Source: Didemnitutus sp041906465 (GTDB taxonomy: Bacteria; Verrucomicrobiota; Verrucomicrobiia; Opitutales; Opitutaceae). From it: a stretch of DNA of 64,000 nucleotides. A model generated the notes under the pieces. The model saw nothing but the letters and a program-made list of their open reading frames with translations. It ran no database searches and was not told where the DNA came from. Numbering within the stretch: position 1 is the stretch's first letter; every line of letters begins with the position of its first letter. Shown one piece after another: positions 1 to 8,528 of this stretch. The position numbers and the translations under genes are program-made. Location: positions 1 to 64,000 of the forward strand of contig JAYRJE010000020.1 in NCBI GenBank assembly GCA_041906465.1, in the 5' to 3' direction.

Positions 1-120
1 TGGCGGCCGACCAAATCGCTGCTCACTTACCTGTCATCCCTCTGAAAATTATGCTGCGCGCGGTCGCTACAGCGCAGGGGAGAAGTCGTCATCGCGCTCA
101 CATATTTAGTTCGCAACATA

Positions 121-1698
121 ATGCGCCGTATGTCGCGCGCGACATACGGCGCAGGGGCGGCGCTGGTGAAGATCACGACGTTCATGGTCTTCCTTATCCC
201 CGCCGGGTTGGTGACGGCGGGGCTGATGGGGCGGGGGCGTGCGGCGGGACTGGGCGGCGCGGTGCGCGTGGGGGGCGCGGCGTTGGCCGCGATCGCGGTG
301 CCAATCGCGGCCGGCGCGTGGTGGACGCGTTTTGCCGATGCGGTGAAGCGGGGCAGCGCCAGCACGCAGTTCCTCGAGTCGGTCAATCTCATCGGCTTCA
401 ACTTCGGCACGATGGAGGAGCGCTTCTCGCCGCAGACGTGGGTGCAGCATTGGCAGAATCTTTCCCACGGCATCGCGGCGCCGCTGTTTCTCGTCGTGGC
501 CGTGCTGGTGACGGCGAGCGTGGCGCGGGCGCGTTGGCGTGCGGTGGTGCTTTGCGCGGCCTGCTATGTGGCGCCGCTCGTGATTTTCCCGGTGCTCTAT
601 TCGCGCCACGATTACTACGGAGTGGCCAACGCGCTGTTCCTGCTCGTGGCGGGTGGGCTCGCGATCGCGGCTTTGTGGGAAGTGCGCCCGCGGGCGTTGG
701 TCTGGCTCGCGCTGGCGGTCGTGCACGCCAGCCAGCTGTGGGCTTATCGCCAGACGTATTTCGAGCTGCAGGAACGCTGGAGTCCCGGGGGCAGCGAGCT
801 GACGAAGACGGTGCGGGCGATGACGAACCCGAAAGAGGTGCTGGTGACTGCGGGCTTCGATTGGGACTCGAGCCTGCCGTTCTATGCGCAGCGACGGGCA
901 TTGATGATTCGATCTGGTCGCGAGAGCGACTTGGCGTATCTCGAGCAGGCTTTTCGCGATCAGGCCGGGCAGCCGGTGGCGATCTTCGTGGCGAAGGGCG
1001 AGCGAGGTGCGGATCCGAGACTGCTTCGTTTGGTGGAGCAGCATTTCGACATCGATCCGCGACCGATTCTGCGGTGGCGGGACGAGACGGTGTTCGGGCG
1101 GAAGGACCGGCGGGCGATCATGGTGGACGCGGTGCGTCGCACGCCGGCGATTCCCGAGGTGCAGCTCGATCCCTCCACGGCGAACGAGAACTGGTCGATG
1201 ATGGGGCGGGAGATGCGTTATGCGGAGCTGCTCGAGGCGGACCGCTTGCTGCTTGCGGTGCTCGGGCGGGATCATCCGGTGAAGTTGTTTACGGAGTTCG
1301 GCCTCAGCCCCATGGAGCACGACGGGCGGTCGCTGTTGTTCGCGCACGCGGAGACGCGGTTCTGGTTTGCCGTGCCCGCGGGGCGCAGCGTGGTGCGCGT
1401 GGAGTTTTGCGTGATGCCAGGCGCCTACGAAGGCCCGGAGCGCGATCGGTCGGATGGCGTGGAGTTCGTGATCGAGGAAGAAAAGGCGGACGGCGCACGG
1501 ACGCGGTTGAAGTCGGTTTTCCTCGACCCGAACCGGCGGCCGGAGGATCGGAGCATCCACGCGATGGAAGTGACGGTCGAGCGGACTCAACCGGGCCTGA
1601 TTGTCGTCTCGTCCGGTCCGGGGCCGCACGGGAACAAGGCGCGCGACTGGTCGGCGTTTGCGTCCGTGCGCATTGCGCGTGCGGACGAGCGGCGCTGA
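121..1698 (+). CDS. 5'-truncated polytopic glycosyltransferase-like membrane protein
   Basis: The product is 525 residues, with several membrane segments in the first half and a soluble C-terminal beta-rich half. It is clearly paralogous to the convergent neighbour at 1703-3766. Both share a HDYY..ANAL stretch, an FDWDSSLPFYAQRR-like block (WDWNSLVPYYAQRR in the paralogue), an SGRE.DLA.LE motif and a C-terminal NPCBM-like domain ending near DWSAFASVRI. Against the paralogue it lacks roughly the first 250 residues, including the first membrane helices and the acidic DRHEFRQ loop expected to be needed for GT39-type catalysis. A stop codon at 43-45 closes the frame upstream, and the only ATG lies against the palindrome at 122-153. 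It is probably a remnant rather than a working enzyme, although the surviving frame is long and intact. Confidence 0.6.
   Translation: MRRMSRATYGAGAALVKITTFMVFLIPAGLVTAGLMGRGRAAGLGGAVRVGGAALAAIAVPIAAGAWWTRFADAVKRGSASTQFLESVNLIGFNFGTMEERFSPQTWVQHWQNLSHGIAAPLFLVVAVLVTASVARARWRAVVLCAACYVAPLVIFPVLYSRHDYYGVANALFLLVAGGLAIAALWEVRPRALVWLALAVVHASQLWAYRQTYFELQERWSPGGSELTKTVRAMTNPKEVLVTAGFDWDSSLPFYAQRRALMIRSGRESDLAYLEQAFRDQAGQPVAIFVAKGERGADPRLLRLVEQHFDIDPRPILRWRDETVFGRKDRRAIMVDAVRRTPAIPEVQLDPSTANENWSMMGREMRYAELLEADRLLLAVLGRDHPVKLFTEFGLSPMEHDGRSLLFAHAETRFWFAVPAGRSVVRVEFCVMPGAYEGPERDRSDGVEFVIEEEKADGARTRLKSVFLDPNRRPEDRSIHAMEVTVERTQPGLIVVSSGPGPHGNKARDWSAFASVRIARADERR
122..153. repeat. Perfect 32-bp palindrome at the start of a truncated gene
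   Basis: The left arm TGCGCCGTATGTCGCG is followed directly, with no spacer, by its exact reverse complement. It sits where similarity between the downstream gene and its neighbouring paralogue begins, so it marks a breakpoint. The 120 bases to its left hold no gene that I can support. It could be a rearrangement or element end, or an artefact of a hairpin-type chimeric read at a contig edge. Confidence 0.85.
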
Positions 1699-1702
1699 CG
1701 GC

Positions 1703-3766
1703 TCAGCGGATTTCGATCCGGCTCCAGTAGGCCCAGTCGTTGGTGACGCTGTTGCGCGGGCCGGCGGTGAAGCGGAAAATGATCGTGCCGCGCAGCGGGC
1801 CGATGTCCTTGAGTTCGATCTTTTGCCGGCCGCGATCGGCGGCTTGATGCAGCGGATCGAGACCCCGGCGGGCCAGCACGCGCGTGAGGCCGTTCGGCTG
1901 ACGTTCGAGCACAACCACACCGATGCCATCGGTGACGGGGCCGCTGCCGGCGAAGGCGGCGTCGGGCAGGCCGAATTCGGCGGTGATCGACTGGGCACCG
2001 GCGGGCGCGGCGAAGTGCAGTTCGGAGGGGGCGTGGGCGTTCAGCACCGGTTGTCCGTCGAGCGTGCCGGCGCTCATGCCGTAGCGCGTGCGACCCTCGC
2101 GCGGGTGCGGAGCGAAGATGGGGAGCGCGAGCGCGGGGCCCGGCACGGTGTCCATTTTTTCGTCGGCCGCGCTGGTCGGGGCGGCGAGGCTGAGTTCGAC
2201 GCCCCGGAAATTCTTTCCCGCGAGCCGAGGCAGCGCGGCCGTGAGCAGGTCGTCGGCGAGGTAAAGATCACCCGCCTCGCTTGTCGCCACGGGCGCCGCG
2301 TTGAGACCGAAACGATTGGTGCGCCACTGCACGAACGTCGGCGAACGGCGCAGCGCTTCGCTCCGCACGAGCAGCGCCGAGAGGCGGCGCGGGCCGAGGC
2401 GGTTCACGACCATTTCGAGCACGGCGAGGTCGTCTTCGCGACCGCTCGGGACCATCAGCACGCGGCGTTGCGCGTAGTAGGGCACGAGGGAGTTCCAGTC
2501 CCAGCCGTAGATGAGCACGACGTCGTCGGTGGGGACGGTTTCGCGAATCACGTCGGCGATGCCGGGCGGCTGCGGCAGCTCGCGGCGGGCGTAGTCGGCG
2601 TAGCCGCGGTAGTAGATGAGCAGTTGTCCGCCGAGGAACGCGGTCAGCAGCACGAATCGTGCGCCGGGCGGCAGGCGCGTGTCGTCCCAGATGGCCACGA
2701 GCAGCAAGCCGGCGCCCGCGAGCAGGAGCAGCGCGTTGGCGTTGTAGTAGTAGTCGTGGAAGAAAAACAGATTCGAGAACAGCAGCACGCCGCCGAGGAA
2801 GAACGCCGCGCACCACAGCGCGGCGCGCCGCAAGGTCGGGGCGGCGAGGGCGAGTCCGACGAGGAGCACGACGAGCGCGGCTTCGCCGAGGACGAAGCCG
2901 GAGATGTTGCTCCAGCAGCGTTCCCAGAACTCGGCCGACAGGCGCTGTTCCAGCGTGCCCCAGTTCCATTTGGCCAGCTCTCGCGAGGTGAGGAAGCCGG
3001 TGTAGGGGTTCGAGTCCTTGACCGCGTCGGAGTGTTTCACCCACCACCAGCCGAGCGCGATCGCCATCGCCACCGGTGTTGCCGCGAGCGCGAGCCCTTT
3101 CCCTCGAGCGCGGCCGGCCGGCAAGCGGCGCCACATCCACCCGGCGAGCAGAGCAGCCGGCGGGCAGAAAATGAGAAACGTCGTGACCTTGGCGAGCGCG
3201 GCGCCGGTGGCGGCGATCGCGGCGATGGCGGTCCAGCGCGCGCTTGCGTCGCGCACCGCCCGGGCGGTGGCGTAGGCGAACCAGGCGGCGCCGCAGAGCG
3301 CCGTCGTTTCGATCATGAACGTTCGCGCGTAGAACAGGTAGGTCGGCGACGCGAGAACGGCGCTCACGACCAACAGACGGCGCGGCCGATCGAGCCCGAG
3401 CAGCCCGGCGAAGCCGGCGACGGCCGGCAGCGTGGCGAGGAAGAAAAACAAACTCACGCCGCGCGCCGTCGGCTCAAGTCCCGTGCCGAGCAGCTGACTC
3501 GTGCGCGCGACGAGCCATTGATAAACGGGAAACTCCATCGGCACCGACCAAGGGGGCCCGAAGATCGGCGTCTCGTAGTCGAGTTGGTAGCCGGCCTCCT
3601 TGATCCAATACGCGGACACGGCGGTCTGCAGTTGCCGGAATTCGTGGCGGTCGAGAATCGTCTCGTGCCAGGCGCGCGTGGTGAACCACAGCGCGGCGGC
3701 GAGCATGGCCGCGAAAACGAAATACAGCGCGCGAGTCGAGCGCGGAGCGGCGGCGGAGGTGCTCAT
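1703..3766 (-). CDS. GT39/ArnT-like membrane glycosyltransferase with C-terminal carbohydrate-binding-like domain
   Basis: The product is 687 residues. The start at MSTSAAAP (3764-3766) was chosen because it follows the upstream epimerase stop by one base, and the longer frame upstream is Arg/Pro-rich shadow sequence. The N-terminal half carries about ten hydrophobic helices. The first extracytoplasmic loop has DRHEFRQ (about residues 38-44), the acidic-motif position of the PMT/ArnT (GT39/GT83) class, which uses polyprenyl-phosphate sugars on the periplasmic side. The C-terminal 180 residues form a beta-rich, NPCBM-like module ending in WAYWSRIEIR. It is the last gene of the polysaccharide cluster and ends tail-to-tail, four bases from its truncated paralogue. 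The class is well supported; sugar and acceptor are unknown. Confidence 0.7.
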   Translation of the reverse strand: MSTSAAAPRSTRALYFVFAAMLAAALWFTTRAWHETILDRHEFRQLQTAVSAYWIKEAGYQLDYETPIFGPPWSVPMEFPVYQWLVARTSQLLGTGLEPTARGVSLFFFLATLPAVAGFAGLLGLDRPRRLLVVSAVLASPTYLFYARTFMIETTALCGAAWFAYATARAVRDASARWTAIAAIAATGAALAKVTTFLIFCPPAALLAGWMWRRLPAGRARGKGLALAATPVAMAIALGWWWVKHSDAVKDSNPYTGFLTSRELAKWNWGTLEQRLSAEFWERCWSNISGFVLGEAALVVLLVGLALAAPTLRRAALWCAAFFLGGVLLFSNLFFFHDYYYNANALLLLAGAGLLLVAIWDDTRLPPGARFVLLTAFLGGQLLIYYRGYADYARRELPQPPGIADVIRETVPTDDVVLIYGWDWNSLVPYYAQRRVLMVPSGREDDLAVLEMVVNRLGPRRLSALLVRSEALRRSPTFVQWRTNRFGLNAAPVATSEAGDLYLADDLLTAALPRLAGKNFRGVELSLAAPTSAADEKMDTVPGPALALPIFAPHPREGRTRYGMSAGTLDGQPVLNAHAPSELHFAAPAGAQSITAEFGLPDAAFAGSGPVTDGIGVVVLERQPNGLTRVLARRGLDPLHQAADRGRQKIELKDIGPLRGTIIFRFTAGPRNSVTNDWAYWSRIEIR

Positions 3767-3767
3767 C

Positions 3768-4670
3768 TCAATGCACGGCGTAACCGGCGGCGGCGCGGCG
3801 GATGCCTTCCGCGAGCAGCACCTGAGGTTGCCAGCCGGTGGCGGCGGCGAGCCGGGTGTTGGCGAGCCGGCTGTCCTGCACGTCCCACGGGGGCGCGGGA
3901 GTTTGGACGAGCGCGATCTTCCGCTCGGTGGCGGCCTCGACGAGCGCAATGACCTCGTTCACCGAGTGGGACTCGCCCGCCGCGAGGTTGAACGTGCCAC
4001 AGAGGCGGCGTGCGACGACCTGCTCCAGGCCGCTGAGAAAATCGGTGTGATAGAGAAAATCCTTTTGCGCGCTGCCGTCGCCCCAGAGGGTGAGCGGCTG
4101 GCCTTCCATCGCGCAACGCAAGGCGTGGGCGATGAGGCCTTGCTGGCGGTTCTTGGGCACCGGGTAGCCGTAGGGATTGGAAATGCGCAGAATGGTGCAC
4201 GCGAGTCCGTCGCGCTCGGCGCGGGCGCGCACGAGTTGCTCGGCGGCGAGCTTGGCGCGGCCGTAGCGTCCGATGGGCGCGCAGGTGTCGTCCTCGCGGT
4301 TGGGGCGGCCCGGGGCGTTGCCGTAGACGGCGCCGCCCGTGGAGAAAAAAATGAAATGGGCGCGCTGGGCCGCGGGCGTGGCGGCGAGCGCGTCGAGCAG
4401 CTGCACGAGCTGCGGGAGATCGTGGCGCTCTTCGCTGCCGGGGCTCGCTTCCGACGAGGCGGGCAGCGTGCTCCACGCCAGGTGCAACAGCACGCTGCAA
4501 TCGGCAAACGCGCCAGGGTGGAGCAGATCTGCGTTGGCGCGGAACCCGGGCCCCGCGACGCGGGAGAAGAGCTCCACGCGATGAGCCGGCGCGCGAAAAT
4601 GGTCCGCGATGAGCGAGGCCAGGCGGCCTCGCCCGCCGGTGACGAACACGCGTTGCGGCTGATCGGACAT
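3768..4670 (-). CDS. NAD-dependent epimerase/dehydratase (extended SDR) for nucleotide sugars
   Basis: The product is 300 residues, the usual length for extended short-chain dehydrogenases. It begins with RVFVTGGRGRLAS, a Rossmann dinucleotide-binding loop. It has the catalytic Ser region FSTGGAVYG, the catalytic YGRAK (YxxxK) and the downstream R.SNPYG block typical of GalE/RfbB-like enzymes. It likely epimerises, dehydrates or reduces a nucleotide-activated sugar for the surrounding polysaccharide cluster. The start at 4670 lies two bases after the stop of the upstream glycosyltransferase, which suggests co-translation. Substrate cannot be deduced. Confidence 0.85.
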   Translation of the reverse strand: MSDQPQRVFVTGGRGRLASLIADHFRAPAHRVELFSRVAGPGFRANADLLHPGAFADCSVLLHLAWSTLPASSEASPGSEERHDLPQLVQLLDALAATPAAQRAHFIFFSTGGAVYGNAPGRPNREDDTCAPIGRYGRAKLAAEQLVRARAERDGLACTILRISNPYGYPVPKNRQQGLIAHALRCAMEGQPLTLWGDGSAQKDFLYHTDFLSGLEQVVARRLCGTFNLAAGESHSVNEVIALVEAATERKIALVQTPAPPWDVQDSRLANTRLAAATGWQPQVLLAEGIRRAAAGYAVH

Positions 4671-4672
4671 GC

Positions 4673-6574
4673 TCACGACGGTGCCAGCGCGCCGTAGAAC
4701 TTGGCAAGCGCCTCCGCGCTCCGGCGCCAGCTGAAGTGCCCGTCGGCAAAGCGCACCGCGCCTTCGGTGAGGCGGGCCGTGAGGGCGGGATTCGCGCGCA
4801 GCTCGCGCACGGCGTGAGCGATGCCGGTGGCGTCGGCGCGATCGAGCACATAGGCGTCGACGCCGTGGCGGACTTGTTGGCCGAGGTTGGTGCGCGGGAG
4901 CACGACCGGGCGACCGAGGGCAAAAAACTCCGGGAGTTTCGAAGGGAAACGATAGTCGTTGAACGTGTCGGACACGCCGGGTTGGACGAAGATGTCGGCC
5001 AGCGCCATCAACGGTGGCAGGTGGCGATGGTGGAGAATCTGGCCGAGTTCGAGCACGTGCTCGCGCGCGCGGACGGCGTGAGCACCGAGAAAGTTCACGG
5101 TGTCGAGGCCGGTGCGGAGCAGGAGCGTCGGTGCGCCGCTGCCGTTGAGGCGCGCCACGGCGGCGTAGAGCTCGCGCATCTCGGCGGCGTTCGCGGCGTG
5201 CACGTTGCCGGGGTAGAAGAGCACGGTCGTGTCCGGTGCGATACCGAGGGCGCGGCGGAACTCTTCGGGCCGTGGCCGCGGATAAAAGAAGCGCGCGTCG
5301 GCCGCCGGCCACAGCGTGAGGCAGCGGGCAGCGACCGGCGCGAACTCGCGCAGGCGTGCGGTGATGAGCGTGATGCCGTCGGCGCGGGCGAGGAACTCGC
5401 GGCTGCGGCGCGGGTGCGCGAGGTCGGGTGGAACGAGCGCGTCGAGTTCGGCGTCAGGCAGCGCCTCGAGCGCCGCAGAATCGCGACCGAGACGCTGGGC
5501 GAGAATCTCGCGCTCGTTGTCTTCGAGATGGACGACGAGGCGCGCGCCGGAGCGGAGTTGGAGTTGTTCCGCGAGATGGCGGACCGATTCGCAGGTCGTC
5601 CACGCGTGCATGATGTCCGCACCACGACCGTTGGAGAAGCGGAACGCGGGCGCGTCGGTGTGGGTGAGCGCGACGAACGCGGGCGCGGCGTGGTGGGCGA
5701 TGGTCGCGAGATCGTGCGCGACTGCGATGGCGCAACGGTGGCCGGCGGCGGCGAGTTCGTTGGCGAGGCCGGCGGCGTGCAGGGCGTTGTTCGACGCGAA
5801 GCTGCCGGGGAGGAGAAACAGGATGTTCAGCGGACGCGCCGTGACGACGGCGGGCGCGACGGGAATCCGCGCGGGGCCGTAGCCTGGCAGCGCGATGCGC
5901 GGGGCGGCGAGGTTGAGGGCGGCATCGATGTTCTCGTCGTTCGCGATCGAGACGCTCACGTTCGTGGCGGCGACGGCGAGCCGACCGCTGGCGAGTCGAG
6001 CACGGACGCGCAGCGGACCATGACCGGCGGGCAGCATTTTTTCGGAAATGAAACCGGAGCGCCGGGCGTGCGGTGCCGCGGGAAAAAGGGCGGCGACGTC
6101 TGTGCGCTCCTGGCCGAACTCGCAGGGAACGTCCTGGTGGCCGAAGCGGAGCGTCACGCCGGCGATTTCCTCGCCTGCGTGGGCGGCCCAGCCGGCGATT
6201 CGCGTGCGTTCGGTGACGGTGCCGGATTGCAGCGGCCATTCGATTTGCGCGGCGAAAGGCGGCGCGTCGACGCGCAGCGTGTAGCGGCGAAAAGTTGTCC
6301 AAGCGCCGTCGGCGCCCCGGGCTTCGAAACGAATCGCGTGGACACCGGGCGGGAGCGTGCCGCGGAGCGTGAAGCCGCACGTGGCGCCGCCCAGGTCGGC
6401 GCGGGTGTGGTGTTCGACCGCGACGATTTCTCCAGCGTCGCACGCGAGGCGGACCGCCGGCGCGCGCTCGCCGTCAAGGCACCAGCCCACAATCTCGATT
6501 TTCCCGTCGCGGGCGTGCAGCGGGCGCGGCGTTTCGATCTCGCCGCGCAAACCGGCTTGGACCGACGCATTCAT
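4673..6574 (-). CDS. GT4-family glycosyltransferase with two N-terminal beta-sandwich modules
   Basis: The product is 633 residues. The start at MNASVQAG overlaps the upstream stop in an ATGA, which fixes the reading. Residues 1 to about 225 contain two tandem repeats of a beta-rich module (IVGWCLDGERAP... and IAGWAAHAGEEI...), each starting with a G-W pair and running into a hydrophobic L.P.G strand. The GT-B glycosyltransferase starts near RPLNILFLLPGSF. The C-terminal lobe contains PSKLPEFFALGRPVV, corresponding to the nucleotide-sugar binding region of GT4 enzymes. It is probably a cytosolic sugar transferase for the polysaccharide. The N-terminal modules resemble one in the GT2 gene at 7173-8423. 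Confidence 0.8.
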   Translation of the reverse strand: MNASVQAGLRGEIETPRPLHARDGKIEIVGWCLDGERAPAVRLACDAGEIVAVEHHTRADLGGATCGFTLRGTLPPGVHAIRFEARGADGAWTTFRRYTLRVDAPPFAAQIEWPLQSGTVTERTRIAGWAAHAGEEIAGVTLRFGHQDVPCEFGQERTDVAALFPAAPHARRSGFISEKMLPAGHGPLRVRARLASGRLAVAATNVSVSIANDENIDAALNLAAPRIALPGYGPARIPVAPAVVTARPLNILFLLPGSFASNNALHAAGLANELAAAGHRCAIAVAHDLATIAHHAAPAFVALTHTDAPAFRFSNGRGADIMHAWTTCESVRHLAEQLQLRSGARLVVHLEDNEREILAQRLGRDSAALEALPDAELDALVPPDLAHPRRSREFLARADGITLITARLREFAPVAARCLTLWPAADARFFYPRPRPEEFRRALGIAPDTTVLFYPGNVHAANAAEMRELYAAVARLNGSGAPTLLLRTGLDTVNFLGAHAVRAREHVLELGQILHHRHLPPLMALADIFVQPGVSDTFNDYRFPSKLPEFFALGRPVVLPRTNLGQQVRHGVDAYVLDRADATGIAHAVRELRANPALTARLTEGAVRFADGHFSWRRSAEALAKFYGALAPS

Positions 6575-7107
6575 CGTTTCGCGCCGAAGGCGCGCTCGAG
6601 GGAGCGCAGCCACGCCGTCCAGCGCCAGCTGCGGGAGGCTTTCATGGTCCGCTGCTCGCGATCGAGTTCGGCGATGCGTGCGGCGCGAGCGGTGGATTCG
6701 GTTTCAAGGGCGGCGGCGCGTTGTTCGGCCTCGCGAAGCGCGGCGTTTTGCGCGACCAACTGCAATTGGAGACCGGTGGTGACTTCCTGCTCGTGACGCC
6801 ACGAGGTCTCGGTGTGCGCGAGTTGGGCCCGGACCTGTTCGAGAGCTTGGTGCGCGAGGTGCTGCTGATGGCGCTGGTGGTCGAACTGGGTCTGGAGGTC
6901 GGCGCGCACGCGTTCGAGGTGCGCCGCCTCGTCGAGCTTGGCGTCCGCGAGGCGCTGCGCGTCGGCGAGGAGACGTTCCGCTTCCACGAGCCGCGCCGCG
7001 GTGGCGTCGCGCTCGTCCTCGATTTCCATGACGCGGACCTGAGCGAGGATGAGCTGTTGGCGGAGGCGAGAGAGGAGATCGTCGCGTTCGCCGGTCGGGG
7101 AGGACAT
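6571..7107 (-). CDS. Coiled-coil protein of the polysaccharide cluster
   Basis: The product is 178 residues, with no membrane segment and no recognised domain. From about residue 8 to 145 it is an almost unbroken Ala/Glu/Gln/Arg-rich heptad pattern predicted to be a long coiled coil. It ends with a basic tail (SRSWRWTAWLRSLERAFGAKR). The S-W-R-x-T-x-P/W-L-R type ending is common in coiled coils that accompany or are fused to glycosyltransferases. It may be a scaffold or chain-length ruler for cluster enzymes, which is inference. Its stop overlaps the next gene start in ATGA. The start at 7107 was chosen because coiled-coil composition begins there and the longer frame is shadow sequence. Confidence 0.65.
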   Translation of the reverse strand: MSSPTGERDDLLSRLRQQLILAQVRVMEIEDERDATAARLVEAERLLADAQRLADAKLDEAAHLERVRADLQTQFDHQRHQQHLAHQALEQVRAQLAHTETSWRHEQEVTTGLQLQLVAQNAALREAEQRAAALETESTARAARIAELDREQRTMKASRSWRWTAWLRSLERAFGAKR

Positions 7108-7172
7108 CGGAGGGGAATCAACCCGCCGGTTTGCCCTATGTGAAGCCAATTGTCGGGAGCGCGAGCCGTGGC

Positions 7173-8423
7173 TCAGCGGCGCCAGCCGAGCCTCCACAGG
7201 AGTTCGGTGCGCGCGCTGCGTTGCAGGTAGGCAAGCAGGCGCGGGTGGTGCAGCAGTTCTTCGGGCGAAACCGGTCGACCGAAGGTGCGGCAGCGCAGCG
7301 CGTCGATCTCGCGCTGGCCGATGTCGCGGATTTGCGCGGACGATTTCTGCTCCGCGTGGACGCGGAAGCACGCGAGGAACGCCGGCAGGCGCACGATGCG
7401 GGCGCCGGCGGCTTGGAAGCGCAGCAACAGATCCCAGTCCATGGCGAACTGAAAGGACGGGTCTAGACCGCCTGCGCGATCCCAGATGCGGCGCCGCCAG
7501 AACAGCGTCTCTTGGGGGACGAAATCGTTTAGGCGCAGGATTTCGTCGTCGTGTGGCGGAAGATACCAGCGATTGATCTCGCGCGAGGCGCTGTCGACGA
7601 CGATGCGGTGTCCGTAGACCACGTCCACGTCGGGGTGTCGCGCGAAATACCGTGCGACGATTGCGAGGGCCCCCGGAAGATAGAGATCGTCGGAGTTGAT
7701 CCAAGCCATCACGTCGTCGGGTCTTCCCGAGGTGCGCGCGAACGCGCGGGCGATGGCGTCGGATTGGCCCGCGTCCGGTCGGGATTCCCAACTGGCGAGG
7801 CGGGCCGAGTGGCGTTGGAGGATGGCGACGCTCTGGTCGCGCGAGCCGCCGTCCTGCACGATGTAGTCGCAGGCAACGTGTTCCTGGGTGACGACGCTCG
7901 AGATGGTCTCCTCGAGCCAGCGGGCTTGATTGAAAGAAGGGGTGACGATGCTGAAACGCGGAGCTTTCTGGGGAGGCGTTTGCTGGTGTCGGTCGGTCAC
8001 GGGCCGCGGTGGGTGCGCCTCATGCAGTCCGAGTTGGAAGGCGAGCAGTTCGTCCGGCGGTGGAGACACGAGCCAGGCGGGCCAGCGGCGTTTGATCGTG
8101 GCAGTGAAGGCGCGCACAGGGACGGTGCGACCGTCCTCGAGCGAAGCAACAAACGATAGCCGCTGCGTCCCGCTCGGCAGGATCGCTCGCAATTCCCAAC
8201 CGGTGTTCGGAGATGAGACCGTCGTCAGCGCCGACATAACGTCCGGACGAGGCAGACCGATCACCGCCGAAACCTTCAATGCACCGGCATGGAGCTGAAG
8301 CGCTCTGACGGGCGATTGAGGCGAGTATATCCACCCCCGGGCAGAGAAGTTCCGAGACAGCGACGCTGCGAAATCCGGCGCATCAACGTGGAACAGGATG
8401 TCGGGTTGAGCACAGGATTCCAT
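7173..8423 (-). CDS. GT2-family glycosyltransferase with N-terminal beta-sandwich module
   Basis: The product is 416 residues. The C-terminal two thirds is a GT-A fold: SIVTPSFNQARWLEETI, VQDGGSRDQS, SDAIARAF and AWINSDD (the DxD-type metal and nucleotide-sugar motif), then DWDLLLRF near the acceptor loop. Residues 1-150 form a beta-rich region with RGWIYSPQSPVRALQL and a later GWELRAILPSGTQRL, matching the accessory modules of the GT4 enzyme at 4673-6574. It is likely a cytosolic sugar transferase. It is separated by 65 bases from the coiled-coil gene and by about 105 bases from the upstream GT2. Confidence 0.85.
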   Translation of the reverse strand: MESCAQPDILFHVDAPDFAASLSRNFSARGWIYSPQSPVRALQLHAGALKVSAVIGLPRPDVMSALTTVSSPNTGWELRAILPSGTQRLSFVASLEDGRTVPVRAFTATIKRRWPAWLVSPPPDELLAFQLGLHEAHPPRPVTDRHQQTPPQKAPRFSIVTPSFNQARWLEETISSVVTQEHVACDYIVQDGGSRDQSVAILQRHSARLASWESRPDAGQSDAIARAFARTSGRPDDVMAWINSDDLYLPGALAIVARYFARHPDVDVVYGHRIVVDSASREINRWYLPPHDDEILRLNDFVPQETLFWRRRIWDRAGGLDPSFQFAMDWDLLLRFQAAGARIVRLPAFLACFRVHAEQKSSAQIRDIGQREIDALRCRTFGRPVSPEELLHHPRLLAYLQRSARTELLWRLGWRR

Positions 8424-8528
8424 TGGGGGTCTCGGCAGGCGTAGTGGATCCCTAAGCTCAAGTGGGGCGGAACGCAGCGTGGCACGTTGGAGAGGGAATC
8501 ACGATTTCTGGGAAATAGTGCTCAGAAC

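Noticed and set aside
27..473. 148-codon minus-strand frame across the palindrome at the window start
   Set aside because: It mostly mirrors the truncated glycosyltransferase and has no recognisable protein features.
1601..3952. Plus-strand open frame of 783 codons opposite the GT39-like gene
   Set aside because: It mirrors a membrane protein with a recognisable catalytic loop; the plus-strand translation is Arg/Gly/Glu-rich shadow sequence.
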